From positions 1 to 64,000 of the forward strand of contig JBQCGP010000091.1 in assembly GCA_051955535.1 (NCBI GenBank): a stretch of DNA of 64,000 nucleotides, in the 5' to 3' direction. The notes under the pieces are model-generated. The model had not been told where the DNA came from and searched no databases. It saw only the letters and a program-made list of their open reading frames with translations. A program made the translations under genes and the position numbers. The DNA comes from 13-2-20CM-68-14 sp051955535 (GTDB lineage: Bacteria > Actinomycetota > Thermoleophilia > Gaiellales > Gaiellaceae). Below, one piece after another: positions 25,738-33,286 of this stretch (positions are counted from its first letter, which is position 1; every line of letters starts with the position of its first letter).

Positions 25738-26405
25738 TGCCGCGCTCGTACGTCCACGAGGCGAGCCGCCGCGTCGGCCCGAAGCGGGTGCGGATCGGAC
25801 CCATCATCGAGCGGCTCACCCTGGAGTATCCGGACGCGACGATCGCGCTCCGTTTCCGGAACGACCTCGAGCTGCTGGTCTCGGTGATGCTCTCGGCGCA
25901 GACGACCGACGTGAACGTCAACCGTGTCACCGAGCGTCTGTTCCAGAAGTACAAGCGGCCCGAGGCCTACCTCGCCGTCCCGCTCGAGGAGCTCGAACGC
26001 GACATCTACGCGACCGGGTTCTACCGGCAAAAGGCGAAAGCCCTCCGCGCGACGATGGCGATGCTGCTCGAGGAGTTCGACGGCCGTGTTCCGCGCCGGC
26101 TCGAGGATCTCGTCCGCCTGCCGGGCGTCGCGCGGAAGACAGCGAACGTGGTCGCCGCCGAGCTCGGGAACCCGCAGGGAATCGTCGTCGACACCCACGT
26201 CCGGCGGCTCTCGCAGCGGCTCGGGCTGACGAAGAAGGAAGACCCGGTCAAGATCGAGCTCGACCTTCAAAGGCTCGTGCCGCGAGCGTCGTGGGGCCTG
26301 TTCCCGCACCTGCTGATCTGGCACGGTCGCCGGGTCTGCATCGCCCGTGCCCCGCGCTGCGCGGACTGCGTCGTCAACGACCTCTGCCCTTCCAGCCGCG
26401 TCTGA
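25737..26405 (+). CDS. nth: Endonuclease III
   Basis: 222 residues, a bifunctional glycosylase/AP lyase for oxidised pyrimidines. The family features are intact: MLSAQTTDVNVNRV, helix-hairpin-helix LPGVARKTANVV with the catalytic Lys, catalytic Asp in VVDTHVRRL, and the four-cysteine iron-sulphur loop C-x6-C-x2-C-x5-C near the C-terminus (CIARAPRCADCVVNDLC). The ATG at 25737 overlaps the previous TGA by one base; a GTG immediately before is the alternative. It sits downstream of the other repair genes. Confidence 0.95.
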   Translation: MPRSYVHEASRRVGPKRVRIGPIIERLTLEYPDATIALRFRNDLELLVSVMLSAQTTDVNVNRVTERLFQKYKRPEAYLAVPLEELERDIYATGFYRQKAKALRATMAMLLEEFDGRVPRRLEDLVRLPGVARKTANVVAAELGNPQGIVVDTHVRRLSQRLGLTKKEDPVKIELDLQRLVPRASWGLFPHLLIWHGRRVCIARAPRCADCVVNDLCPSSRV

Positions 26406-26442
26406 TCCGACTTTCACGTCGGGGCCGTCGTGGCAGCTCTTT

Positions 26443-26457
26443 GGTGGACTGTCCACC
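26443..26457. promoter_or_regulatory. Perfect 7-1-7 palindrome upstream of the 2H phosphoesterase gene
   Basis: GGTGGAC-T-GTCCACC, a perfect 15 bp palindrome in the gap after nth. Its centre is about 67 nt upstream of the ATG at 26517, a typical activator or operator position. The binding protein is unknown. Confidence 0.35.
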
Positions 26458-26516
26458 CGAACTGCCCGCACCGGACGGGTGTGGACGAAACGTCACACTT
26501 TCGTTACGCGCTTGCC

Positions 26517-27032
26517 ATGGCCGAAACCGCTGTCGTCGTCCTTTTGCCCGAGCTCGAGCCGCTGATCGGCGGCTGGCGGCGGCGCTACACGGGCGACGGG
26601 GCACGCGGGATGCCTCCGCACGTGACGCTGATCATTCCCTTCGCCGACAGCGCTGATCTGGGCGACCGGCTCGGCCCGCTCGGCCGGGCGCTTGGCGCTT
26701 TCGCGGCCTTCGAAGTCGAGCTCGCGCAGGCGGCGCGACTCCCGGGCATGGTGTATCTCCGGCCAGAGCCTGGCGAGCTCTTCGTCGCGATGACCGAGGG
26801 GCTCGCGGCCGTCTTCCCGGAATTTCCTCCTTACGGCGGCGAGTTCAAGGAGATCGTCCCGCACGTCACGGTCGCGCAGGCAGACGACGCGGTTTTGACC
26901 GATCTCGAGCAAGAGCTGGCGCCCAGGCTGCCTGTGCAGTCGCGGGTCGAACGCGCTTGGCTCGTCGAGAACACGCCCGCGGGCTGGCGCCGCCACACCG
27001 CCTTTCCGCTGGATCGGCACACGCGCGTCTGA
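26517..27032 (+). CDS. 2'-5' RNA ligase family (2H phosphoesterase) protein
   Basis: 171 residues with the two H-x-T motifs of the 2H superfamily: PPHVTLIIPF near residue 40 and VPHVTVAQAD near residue 116. The family comprises 2'-5' RNA ligases and cyclic phosphodiesterases; the substrate here is unknown. The ATG at 26517 starts the first core strand (AVVVLLPELE) and has TACGCG 6 nt upstream. An in-frame start at 26430 would add a tail encoded partly by the palindrome and is unlikely. Confidence 0.85.
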   Translation: MAETAVVVLLPELEPLIGGWRRRYTGDGARGMPPHVTLIIPFADSADLGDRLGPLGRALGAFAAFEVELAQAARLPGMVYLRPEPGELFVAMTEGLAAVFPEFPPYGGEFKEIVPHVTVAQADDAVLTDLEQELAPRLPVQSRVERAWLVENTPAGWRRHTAFPLDRHTRV

Positions 27033-27066
27033 CACGCGTCACGCCTTCGGTCGTACGCTCGAACAC

Positions 27067-27363
27067 GTGCGCGAGATCGACCTCGCCGTCTACGCCGACG
27101 CGCTCGCCGGCGAGTCGGCGGCGCTGTCCGCACGCGCCGAGCGAATCCGTTCGAGGCTTCGCGAGGCGAAGATCGAACGGCGGGCGCGCAACGATCTCCC
27201 GGCGGCGACGGTCGACCGGCTCGAGGTGCTCGGGCTGCTTGGCGGCACCGACGAACGCTCCGCGTACGCAGAGCTGCGCGAGCTAGAGGAATCATTTGCC
27301 GCGCTCGAGGAGCTGCAGGCCTGGGTCGAAGCCGAGGCTTGTCGCGGCTCGACGCCCGATTAA
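27067..27363 (+). CDS. Hypothetical helical protein, 98 aa
   Basis: No recognised domain. The sequence is charged and mostly helical (ESAALSARAERIRSRLREAK, then ELRELEESFAALEELQAWVE) and probably forms an antiparallel coiled coil. GTG start at 27067 with TACGCT 7 nt upstream. It ends 22 nt before the converging PGPGW-protein gene. Confidence 0.65.
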   Translation: MREIDLAVYADALAGESAALSARAERIRSRLREAKIERRARNDLPAATVDRLEVLGLLGGTDERSAYAELRELEESFAALEELQAWVEAEACRGSTPD

Positions 27364-27385
27364 GAAACTCCCTCGGCGGCGTTGC

Positions 27386-27754
27386 TCACAGTAGGGCGAG
27401 CAGCACAACGATCGCGACCGCAACCGCCAACAGGCACACCGATCCAGCTGCGACCAGCAACCAGCGTGGTTGTCGTCGGATCCACGAAGCACACGCCGTA
27501 ACGTTTCGGCGCACGAAGCTCGCTACTGAGTTGGCCCACGCAAACTCAGTCGCCCAAATCGCGAACCCGAGGAAGATCACGAGCCAGCCGGGCCCGGGGG
27601 TTACCAACATCACGATTCCAGCGACGACCACGATGAGACCCACCACCGCGACACCGATCTTCCAGACGTGGCGACCGCCCGGCCAGCCGTGCACAAACGA
27701 CCGCGCAGATGCCAGCCATCGTCGCGCCCTGCTGACCACGCGGCCCTGCCCCAC
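27386..27754 (-). CDS. PGPGW-motif membrane protein (TIGR02611-like)
   Basis: 122 residues with hydrophobic helices around VGVAVVGLIVVVAGIVMLV-like sequence, the motif TPGPGWLVIFLGFAIWATEF and a last helix ending LLALL. The PGPGW element is the hallmark of a small actinobacterial membrane family of unknown function. It begins 12 nt after the lactamase-like gene and is probably co-transcribed with it. GTG start. Confidence 0.8.
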   Translation of the reverse strand: MGQGRVVSRARRWLASARSFVHGWPGGRHVWKIGVAVVGLIVVVAGIVMLVTPGPGWLVIFLGFAIWATEFAWANSVASFVRRNVTACASWIRRQPRWLLVAAGSVCLLAVAVAIVVLLALL

Positions 27755-27766
27755 GGCCGCCGCGGA

Positions 27767-28318
27767 TCAGGCCAGGGCGCGTTCGAGAGCCGCGCGGTCG
27801 GCTGGCTCGCCGTGCGTCGGCAGCACGATCTCCACCGGCTTGTCGAGCAGCGGCCTCAGTCCGGTCGCGACCTGCTCGACCGTGACGCCTTCCGGCAGCC
27901 AGCTCGCGGGGATCTCGAGACCGTTGCTCAAGTTGATCAGCGTGTCGCCGGCGATCACCGCGCGAATCCGCTCGCTCCAGAGCACGAGGTCGAGCTGGCC
28001 TTCACGGCCGGGATACGCCTCCATGCCGAACAGTGAGTCGCCGATCGAGTAGCGCGTCGCCGGGACGAGCTGGTCCTCGGGGCGATCGGGGGCCGGGGCC
28101 CACACGGGAAAGCCCAGCGATGCGGCGTCGCGGTCGTGCCACGTGGAGGTGAGTACCGTGACCACCACGCGCGACGCAAACAGCGCGCGCACGTCGTCCG
28201 GCACGGCGATCGGGTCGATGAGGATCAGCCGCTCGCCGTCATCGATTGCGTACGCCGACACCGGCCCTTCCCAGTCGGGGTGCGTCGCGGTCCAGTGGTG
28301 CACGCCCTCGGGAAGCAT
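27767..28318 (-). CDS. Metallo-beta-lactamase-like protein with degenerate metal site
   Basis: 183 residues with the outline of the fold: LILIDPIAVPDD, then TSTWHDRDA where HxHxDH would be, AGDTLINL for the later Asp and LPTHGEP for the final His. Only part of the zinc site is kept, so activity is doubtful; members like this are often annotated as hypothetical. The ATG at 28318 is preferred to a TTG at 28336. It begins 30 nt after the PAS gene. Confidence 0.65.
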   Translation of the reverse strand: MLPEGVHHWTATHPDWEGPVSAYAIDDGERLILIDPIAVPDDVRALFASRVVVTVLTSTWHDRDAASLGFPVWAPAPDRPEDQLVPATRYSIGDSLFGMEAYPGREGQLDLVLWSERIRAVIAGDTLINLSNGLEIPASWLPEGVTVEQVATGLRPLLDKPVEIVLPTHGEPADRAALERALA

Positions 28319-28348
28319 TGCTGTGATGCTATGCAACCCGCGACCCGG

Positions 28349-28798
28349 CTACGAACGCGCCGTGAGCGCTACCAGGAGCCCGCCGTCCTCGTCGTAGGCG
28401 GGGAAGAAGTCGGCCGTGATGGCCTTCTCCGTTCCGGTGCGCGTCCGAAGCTGCAGATGCTCTCCGAGCCGGCGGACGCCCCATTCGAGCGCGAGCGACG
28501 CCGGGTTTCGCCCGTCCTGGTAGCCCGACAGACCAAGGCTCTCCATCAGCTCGCGGCCCATTAGCTCGTCCTCGCGGTAGCCCGTGAGCTCGAAGACGCC
28601 GCGGCCCGAGGCGAGGATCCGCCCCTCCTGGTCGCAGACCACGAAGCCCGTCCCGGGCGCCGGGTAGTAGTCGTCCATGAGCTCGAAGAGGAAGCCGAAG
28701 CCGCAGCGGTGACACGCCACGGCCTCTTGCGTCAGCCCTTCTTTACGGTCATGGTCGATCGACCGCTCCTTGCAGTTCGGGCAGATGAAGTACGGCAT
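28349..28798 (-). CDS. Zinc ribbon-PAS domain protein
   Basis: 149 residues. An N-terminal zinc ribbon (FICPNCKERS and ACHRCGFGF) precedes one PAS domain (FVVCDQEGRILASGRGVFEL then TGYREDELMGRELMESLGL). There is no output domain, so it must act on a partner or be a stand-alone sensor. The ATG at 28798 has TACCTT 6 nt upstream and no Shine-Dalgarno; upstream in-frame sequence overlaps the corA end and is not conserved-looking. Confidence 0.8.
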   Translation of the reverse strand: MPYFICPNCKERSIDHDRKEGLTQEAVACHRCGFGFLFELMDDYYPAPGTGFVVCDQEGRILASGRGVFELTGYREDELMGRELMESLGLSGYQDGRNPASLALEWGVRRLGEHLQLRTRTGTEKAITADFFPAYDEDGGLLVALTARS

Positions 28799-28826
28799 TT
28801 CGTGAAGGTAGCGACGAGGGCGGGAG

Positions 28827-29834
28827 TCAGGCGGCGGTCGCGCCGCGGCGGCGCTGTCCACGGAGCGTTCGCGGGTCGAGCGTCCGCAGAGGAGGCGCCC
28901 TCAGCTGGCGAATCTGGCCACCGCCGATCCAGCCGAGCCAGCGGAAGAACGCAAGCTGCAGCGCCGTCGTGAAGATGATCAAGCCCCAGCTCCACCAGTA
29001 GCCGAAGCCCCAGGCAAGTTCGGGGATGTGACGGAAGTTCTGCCCGTAGAGGCCGACGATGAAGGTCGGCACGAGCAGGACTGAGGCGATCACCGTCAGC
29101 CGCTTGACGACCTCGTTCTGATCGTTCGCGATCTTTGCCTGGCTGTAGTCGCGCGCGCTGGAGAGGAGATCCCGGGAGAGATCGAGCCCGTCGGTCGCTC
29201 GAAGCAGCTTGTCGTACGCATCACCGAAGCTCAGCTCGATGTCGCGCGGCAACAGTTCCGGGCCTTCGCCGACGTCGATCCGCCGGTCGACGATCGAGCG
29301 GACCGCATCTCGAGTCGGCGCGAGGGTTCTCCGGACGTGGAGCAGGTCGTGTCTCAGGTCCGAGATTCGGCCTCGAACCTGGGCCGACGGCCAGGTCTCG
29401 ATCCCCTCTTCGAGCTCGTCGATCTCGTCGTCCAGCGCGTCGACGAGGTCGAGGAAGTCCTCGGCGATCAGGTCGACGATGCGGTACACGATCATGCCGG
29501 CGCGGTCGTCGTCCTCCCGCCGGTGCGACAGCTCAGCGGGGGCGAGGTCGCAGGGGTGGCCTCGCTCGGGCGTCTTGCGTACCGTGACGACACGCTCGCG
29601 GGTCGCGACGATGTCGATCTCCTGGTAGAAGATCCGGTCTTCCTCGCGGATCGCCACCGGCAGCAGGAAGACGCCGTAGACGTAGTGGTCGTGCCCTTCC
29701 AGCCGCGGCCGCGGCTCGTCGTCGTGAAGGGCTGGGTCGAGCAGCTGTTCGAGCGCGCGCTCGTGAATCTGCGGCGGCAACAACCTCTTCAGCTGCTCTT
29801 CGCTGGGGTCGAGAAGGTCGATCCACTCGGCCAC
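28827..29834 (-). CDS. corA: CorA family magnesium/divalent cation channel
   Basis: 335 residues. A large cytoplasmic alpha/beta domain is followed by a long helix (AKIANDQNEVVKRLTVIASV) and two C-terminal membrane helices with the pore motif YGQNF in place of YGMNF. GQN variants occur in CorA-like and ZntB-like proteins, so the ion could be Mg, Co or Zn. The GTG at 29834 has TACGCT 6 nt upstream. The C-terminal tail is very basic (LRGQRRRG). Confidence 0.9.
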   Translation of the reverse strand: MAEWIDLLDPSEEQLKRLLPPQIHERALEQLLDPALHDDEPRPRLEGHDHYVYGVFLLPVAIREEDRIFYQEIDIVATRERVVTVRKTPERGHPCDLAPAELSHRREDDDRAGMIVYRIVDLIAEDFLDLVDALDDEIDELEEGIETWPSAQVRGRISDLRHDLLHVRRTLAPTRDAVRSIVDRRIDVGEGPELLPRDIELSFGDAYDKLLRATDGLDLSRDLLSSARDYSQAKIANDQNEVVKRLTVIASVLLVPTFIVGLYGQNFRHIPELAWGFGYWWSWGLIIFTTALQLAFFRWLGWIGGGQIRQLRAPPLRTLDPRTLRGQRRRGATAA

Positions 29835-29865
29835 CGGCCGAGCGTAGCGGGGGCCCCGGCTGGTA

Positions 29866-30831
29866 CTAACGCGGGGCGCTCAGTGCCGCGTAAGCGTGCC
29901 CCTCACGCGCCGCGAGCCAGCGCTCCGCGTCGAGCGCAGCCATGCAGCCCATCCCGGCCGCGGTCACGGCCTGACGGTACGTGTGGTCGACCACGTCGCC
30001 GGCTGCGAACACTCCATCGATGTTCGTCGCCGACATGCCCGGCTGCGTCACGAGGTAGCCGGCCTCGTCGTGGTCGAGCTGGTCGAGGAAGAGCTTCGTG
30101 GTCGGGTCGTGGCCGATCGCGACGAACAGCCCGTCCGCAGGAATCTCGAGCGCCTCGTCCGTCTTGGCATTGCGCAGGCGAACGCCCGTGAGCTTTTCGT
30201 TGCCGAGTGCTTCCTCGACGACGAACGGCGTCAGGAACTCGATCTTGTCGTTCGCGCGCGCCCGATCGAACATGATCGGCGACGCACGGAAGTCGTCACG
30301 CCGGTGGACGACGGTCACCTTCGAGGCGAACTTCGTCAAGAAGATGGCTTCCTCCATCGCCGAATCGCCGCCGCCGACCACGACGACCTCCTTGTCGCGG
30401 TAGAAGGCTGCGTCGCAGACGGCGCAGTACGTGACGCCGCGTCCGTGCAGCGCGCGCTCGGACTCGAGGCCGAGCTGGCGCGCGCTTGCGCCCGTCGCGA
30501 CGATCACGGATTCGGTGCGATACTCGTCGTCCCCGACCCACACGCGGAATGGTCGCTCGGAAAAGTCGACTCGGGTGACGTCGTCGGCGATGAACTCTGC
30601 GCCGAAGCGCTCGGCCTGGCGCCGGAACTCACCCATCAGCTGTGGGCCCATGATCCCCTCGGCAAAACCGGGGTAGTTCTCTACGTCGCTCGTGATCATC
30701 AGCTGACCGCCCCACTGGAAGCCCTCGATGACAAGCGGCTCGAGGTTCGCGCGGGCGCTGTAGAGCGCCGCGGTATAGCCGGCGGGGCCGCCACCAATGA
30801 TGATCAGCTCGCGAACTCTGTTGTCGTTCAA
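29866..30831 (-). CDS. trxB: Thioredoxin reductase
   Basis: 321 residues. FAD-binding IIGGGPAGYTAALYSARA, redox-active CAVC in VTYCAVCDAAF, NADPH-binding VVVGGGDSAMEEAIFL and C-terminal FAD motif GVFAAGDVVDHTYRQ are all intact, as in low-molecular-weight TrxB. No thioredoxin gene adjoins. Start is TTG at 30831, preceded by GGAGGA at the right spacing. Confidence 0.95.
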   Translation of the reverse strand: MNDNRVRELIIIGGGPAGYTAALYSARANLEPLVIEGFQWGGQLMITSDVENYPGFAEGIMGPQLMGEFRRQAERFGAEFIADDVTRVDFSERPFRVWVGDDEYRTESVIVATGASARQLGLESERALHGRGVTYCAVCDAAFYRDKEVVVVGGGDSAMEEAIFLTKFASKVTVVHRRDDFRASPIMFDRARANDKIEFLTPFVVEEALGNEKLTGVRLRNAKTDEALEIPADGLFVAIGHDPTTKLFLDQLDHDEAGYLVTQPGMSATNIDGVFAAGDVVDHTYRQAVTAAGMGCMAALDAERWLAAREGHAYAALSAPR

Positions 30832-30848
30832 CGTTCCTCCAAAATCAG

Positions 30849-30874
30849 GTGGGCCGGTTTGTCCCGGCCCTCAC
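30849..30874 (-). terminator. Probable terminator of the DUF488 gene
   Basis: On the minus strand a stem pairing GGGCCGG with CCGGCCC and flanking GTG/CAC (one bulged base) is followed within a few bases by TTTT. It lies between the DUF488 stop and the trxB start. Confidence 0.6.
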
Positions 30875-30918
30875 AATATTCAACGGATCGGACTCCCTAA
30901 ACGTTCCCACGGGGCGGC

Positions 30919-31437
30919 CTAGGCAACCAGCTCGCCGCAGAGATATAGCTTGCCTTCGCGCACCATGCTCTCGTCGTACATTCGGTGCGGCCGGCTCTCG
31001 CCGGGCCTGATCAGGTGAACCACCTCGTGGCCGCGGGAAGTGAGGAGCTCGGCAATCAGACGGCGGTGGCAGCGCCACCACGGCGTCTCGGCGCACATGA
31101 AGGCGGGGGAGGGCTCGGCGAGTGCGGCCTCGAGCGCCTGCTGCCACGGTTCCGTCCCCATCCTTGCGGCGTAGCTGCGAAAGGCCGCGACGCGGATGCA
31201 CGGAAAACGCTCCTCGCCGGGCTCGTTCGCGCGGCGGCCTCCAAGCTCCTCCGCGTGCCGGTAGGCGATTCCGCCGGCGCCGAGAGTCTCCGCGAGCGCT
31301 GCCTGGTTGAACTGGGGGTTGCGGCGAGATCCGGGGAAGCGCCGGACGTCGACGAGCGTTTCGATGCCCACGCTGCGAAGCATCGTCACGAGCTCTTCGG
31401 CCGGACGCGTGCCGTGGCCGATGGTGAACACGCGCAC
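30919..31437 (-). CDS. DUF488 family protein
   Basis: 172 residues. The family pattern is clear: VFTIGHGTRPAEELV at the start, LVDVRRFPGSRRNPQFN, then AFRSYAARM and CAETPWWRCHRRLIAE. DUF488 proteins are small single-domain proteins of unknown biochemical role with conserved Cys, Arg and His residues that suggest catalysis. Start taken as GTG at 31437, at the family's usual N-terminus; a start at 31485 would overlap the divergent gene. Confidence 0.85.
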   Translation of the reverse strand: MRVFTIGHGTRPAEELVTMLRSVGIETLVDVRRFPGSRRNPQFNQAALAETLGAGGIAYRHAEELGGRRANEPGEERFPCIRVAAFRSYAARMGTEPWQQALEAALAEPSPAFMCAETPWWRCHRRLIAELLTSRGHEVVHLIRPGESRPHRMYDESMVREGKLYLCGELVA

Positions 31438-31475
31438 GCGAATAGAATCGCCGCTTTCCGGTAAGGGAGGCGCAG

Positions 31476-32615
31476 GTGGCTGCAACGGTGAGCTGGGACG
31501 GGCTCCGCGAGCTGGCGGGGTTTCGCGCGGAGAAGGGCTGCGCTATCAGCGTCTACGTCGATCTCGACCCGAGCGTCGCTCCGACCGCCGGTGATGCGGC
31601 CAGCCGCGTGAACTCGCTGATCCACGACGGCGAGCTGAAGGCCGAGGCCGCCCAGGAGCTCACGCACGAGCAGCGCGAGGCGCTGCGCAACGATCTCGCG
31701 CGGATCCGCGATTTCTTCACGCGTGACTTCGACCGCGATGGTTCGCGCGCGGCCGCCGTGTTCGTGGACGGTCTAGATAACGCCTGGCGGACACTGCCGC
31801 TTGCGGACCCGGTCGAAGACAAGATCGCCGTCGGACGGGAGTTCTACCTGTCGCCGCTCGTCCCGCTCGTCGGCCGCGGGGACGGCGCGCTGATCGCGGT
31901 CGTCGGGCGCGAGCGCGGGACGGTCTACATCCTGCGCGCCGGCAGGCTCGATGAGCTCGTCGACCAGTTCGACGAGACGCCGGGCCGCCATGACCAGGGC
32001 GGGTGGTCGCAGGCGCGCTACCAGCGCCACATCGAGAAGCTTGCTGCCGATCATCTCCGGCGCGTCGGCGAGCAGCTCGACCGGCAGGTTAGGCGGCTGC
32101 AGAGCCCGCGGGTGGTGATCGTCGCGACAGAGGAGACCCGCGCGGAGCTCGATGAGGTTCTTTCGCACGAGGTCAAGAACGCGATCGTCGGCTGGGCGCA
32201 GGCCGAAGCGCATGCGACGCCGGCGGAGCTGCTCGCAACCGCTCGGCCGATCCTCGAGGAGTGGCACGCGAAGCAGGAGCGCGAGGCCGTGGAGCGATGG
32301 CGCGAAGAGGAAGGACGTGGCGCTCGGGCAACGGCAGGCTGGCAAGCAACGCTCGAGGCCGCCTCCGACGCACGGGTCGAGCTCCTGCTGTTCGAGGAGG
32401 GCGCAGACCGTTCGGTATGGCAGTGCCCGCGCGACGGGCGGGTGAGTGCGGAGGGCGGGCCGTGTCCGCTGGACGGGACGCAGATGGAGCAGCGGCCGGA
32501 TGGCCTCAACCTCGCCGTCCACCAGACGCTCGCCCACGGTGGCAGCGTCCTCTCGTTGCGCCACCAGCACGACCTCGAGCCGGTCGAGGGCATCGGGGCT
32601 TTGTTGCGCTACTAA
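31476..32615 (+). CDS. Bacterial eRF1-like protein (baeRF/Vms1-type peptidyl-tRNA hydrolase family)
   Basis: 379 residues. The protein has the release-factor-like layout: an N-terminal alpha/beta domain, a central segment with HDQGGWSQARYQRHIE (about residues 170-185; Q-bearing loop at the position of eRF1 GGQ), an L7Ae-like domain, and a C-terminal zinc-ribbon with CPRDG and CPLDG. Relatives of this family (Vms1/ANKZF1, baeRF) act at stalled or vacant ribosomes to release peptide from tRNA. Activity here is inferred. GTG start at 31476 with AAGGGAGG upstream; 38 bp divergent from the DUF488 gene. Confidence 0.75.
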   Translation: MAATVSWDGLRELAGFRAEKGCAISVYVDLDPSVAPTAGDAASRVNSLIHDGELKAEAAQELTHEQREALRNDLARIRDFFTRDFDRDGSRAAAVFVDGLDNAWRTLPLADPVEDKIAVGREFYLSPLVPLVGRGDGALIAVVGRERGTVYILRAGRLDELVDQFDETPGRHDQGGWSQARYQRHIEKLAADHLRRVGEQLDRQVRRLQSPRVVIVATEETRAELDEVLSHEVKNAIVGWAQAEAHATPAELLATARPILEEWHAKQEREAVERWREEEGRGARATAGWQATLEAASDARVELLLFEEGADRSVWQCPRDGRVSAEGGPCPLDGTQMEQRPDGLNLAVHQTLAHGGSVLSLRHQHDLEPVEGIGALLRY

Positions 32616-32640
32616 GAAGCGTCGGCGTCAGGCGACGGGA

Positions 32641-32730
32641 AGGGACTGTCCCCGAATGGGGACTGTCCCAGAAAAGGCTCTAGGGCCGCCACCGCCTAAT
32701 GGGACAGACCCCTGCGGGGTCAGTCCCTCC
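32641..32730. repeat. Dispersed palindromic (REP-like) repeat, copy 2 (inverted)
   Basis: 90 bp. Reading the minus strand, it reproduces both halves of the element at 7331-7404 nearly base for base, with a longer, unrelated spacer. It contains two copies of the 11 bp palindrome GGGACTGTCCC and one inverted repeat pairing GGGACAGACCCC with GGGGTCAGTCCC. Intergenic, between the eRF1-like gene and a GNAT gene. Confidence 0.7.
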
Positions 32731-32751
32731 GTAATCCGAGAGACTCCGAAT

Positions 32752-33267
32752 GTGACCGACGTTCAGCTCGAGTTGCTCGGCGACACACACCTCGCCGACG
32801 TCGCGGCGATGTTCGACGACGCGGACGTGCTGCGCTACACGCGCATTCCGGATCCCGTGCCTCTTGGCTGGGAGCGCGAGTGGCTCGGGTTCTACGAAGA
32901 CGGGCGCCGGGCCGGAACGCGTGAGGCGTTCGCGGTCGTCGACGCGGACGACGGGTCCTTTCTCGGCCTCGCGCTGGCGTTCGACATCGACCGGGAAGGG
33001 CGTCAGCTCGAGCTCGGCTACGTGGTCGCGCCGAACGCACGCGGGCGAGGCGTGGCGACGAGGGCGCTCGAGCTTCTCACCGACTGGGCGTTCGCCGAGC
33101 TCGACGCGCTCAGGATCGCGCTCTGGATCTCGGCCGAGAACGAGGCTTCGAAACGGGTCGCGACGAACGCGGGCTACCGCTACGAGGGGACGATGCGCTC
33201 GTTCCACTTCAAGCAGGGCATTCGCGAGGACTTCGAGGTCTGGTCGCGTCTACCCGCCGACGGCTGA
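32752..33267 (+). CDS. GNAT family N-acetyltransferase (RimJ/RimL-like)
   Basis: 171 residues with the acetyl-CoA motif LGYVVAPNARGRGVATRALE and the RimJ-like ending ASKRVATNAGYRYEGTMRSF. The substrate is unknown. The GTG at 32752 starts the first core strand; sequence further upstream in frame is translated from the REP-like repeat and is not part of the protein. It is followed 19 nt later by aconitase. Confidence 0.85.
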   Translation: MTDVQLELLGDTHLADVAAMFDDADVLRYTRIPDPVPLGWEREWLGFYEDGRRAGTREAFAVVDADDGSFLGLALAFDIDREGRQLELGYVVAPNARGRGVATRALELLTDWAFAELDALRIALWISAENEASKRVATNAGYRYEGTMRSFHFKQGIREDFEVWSRLPADG

Positions 33268-33286
33268 CGACTAAGCTTCCGGGCGG

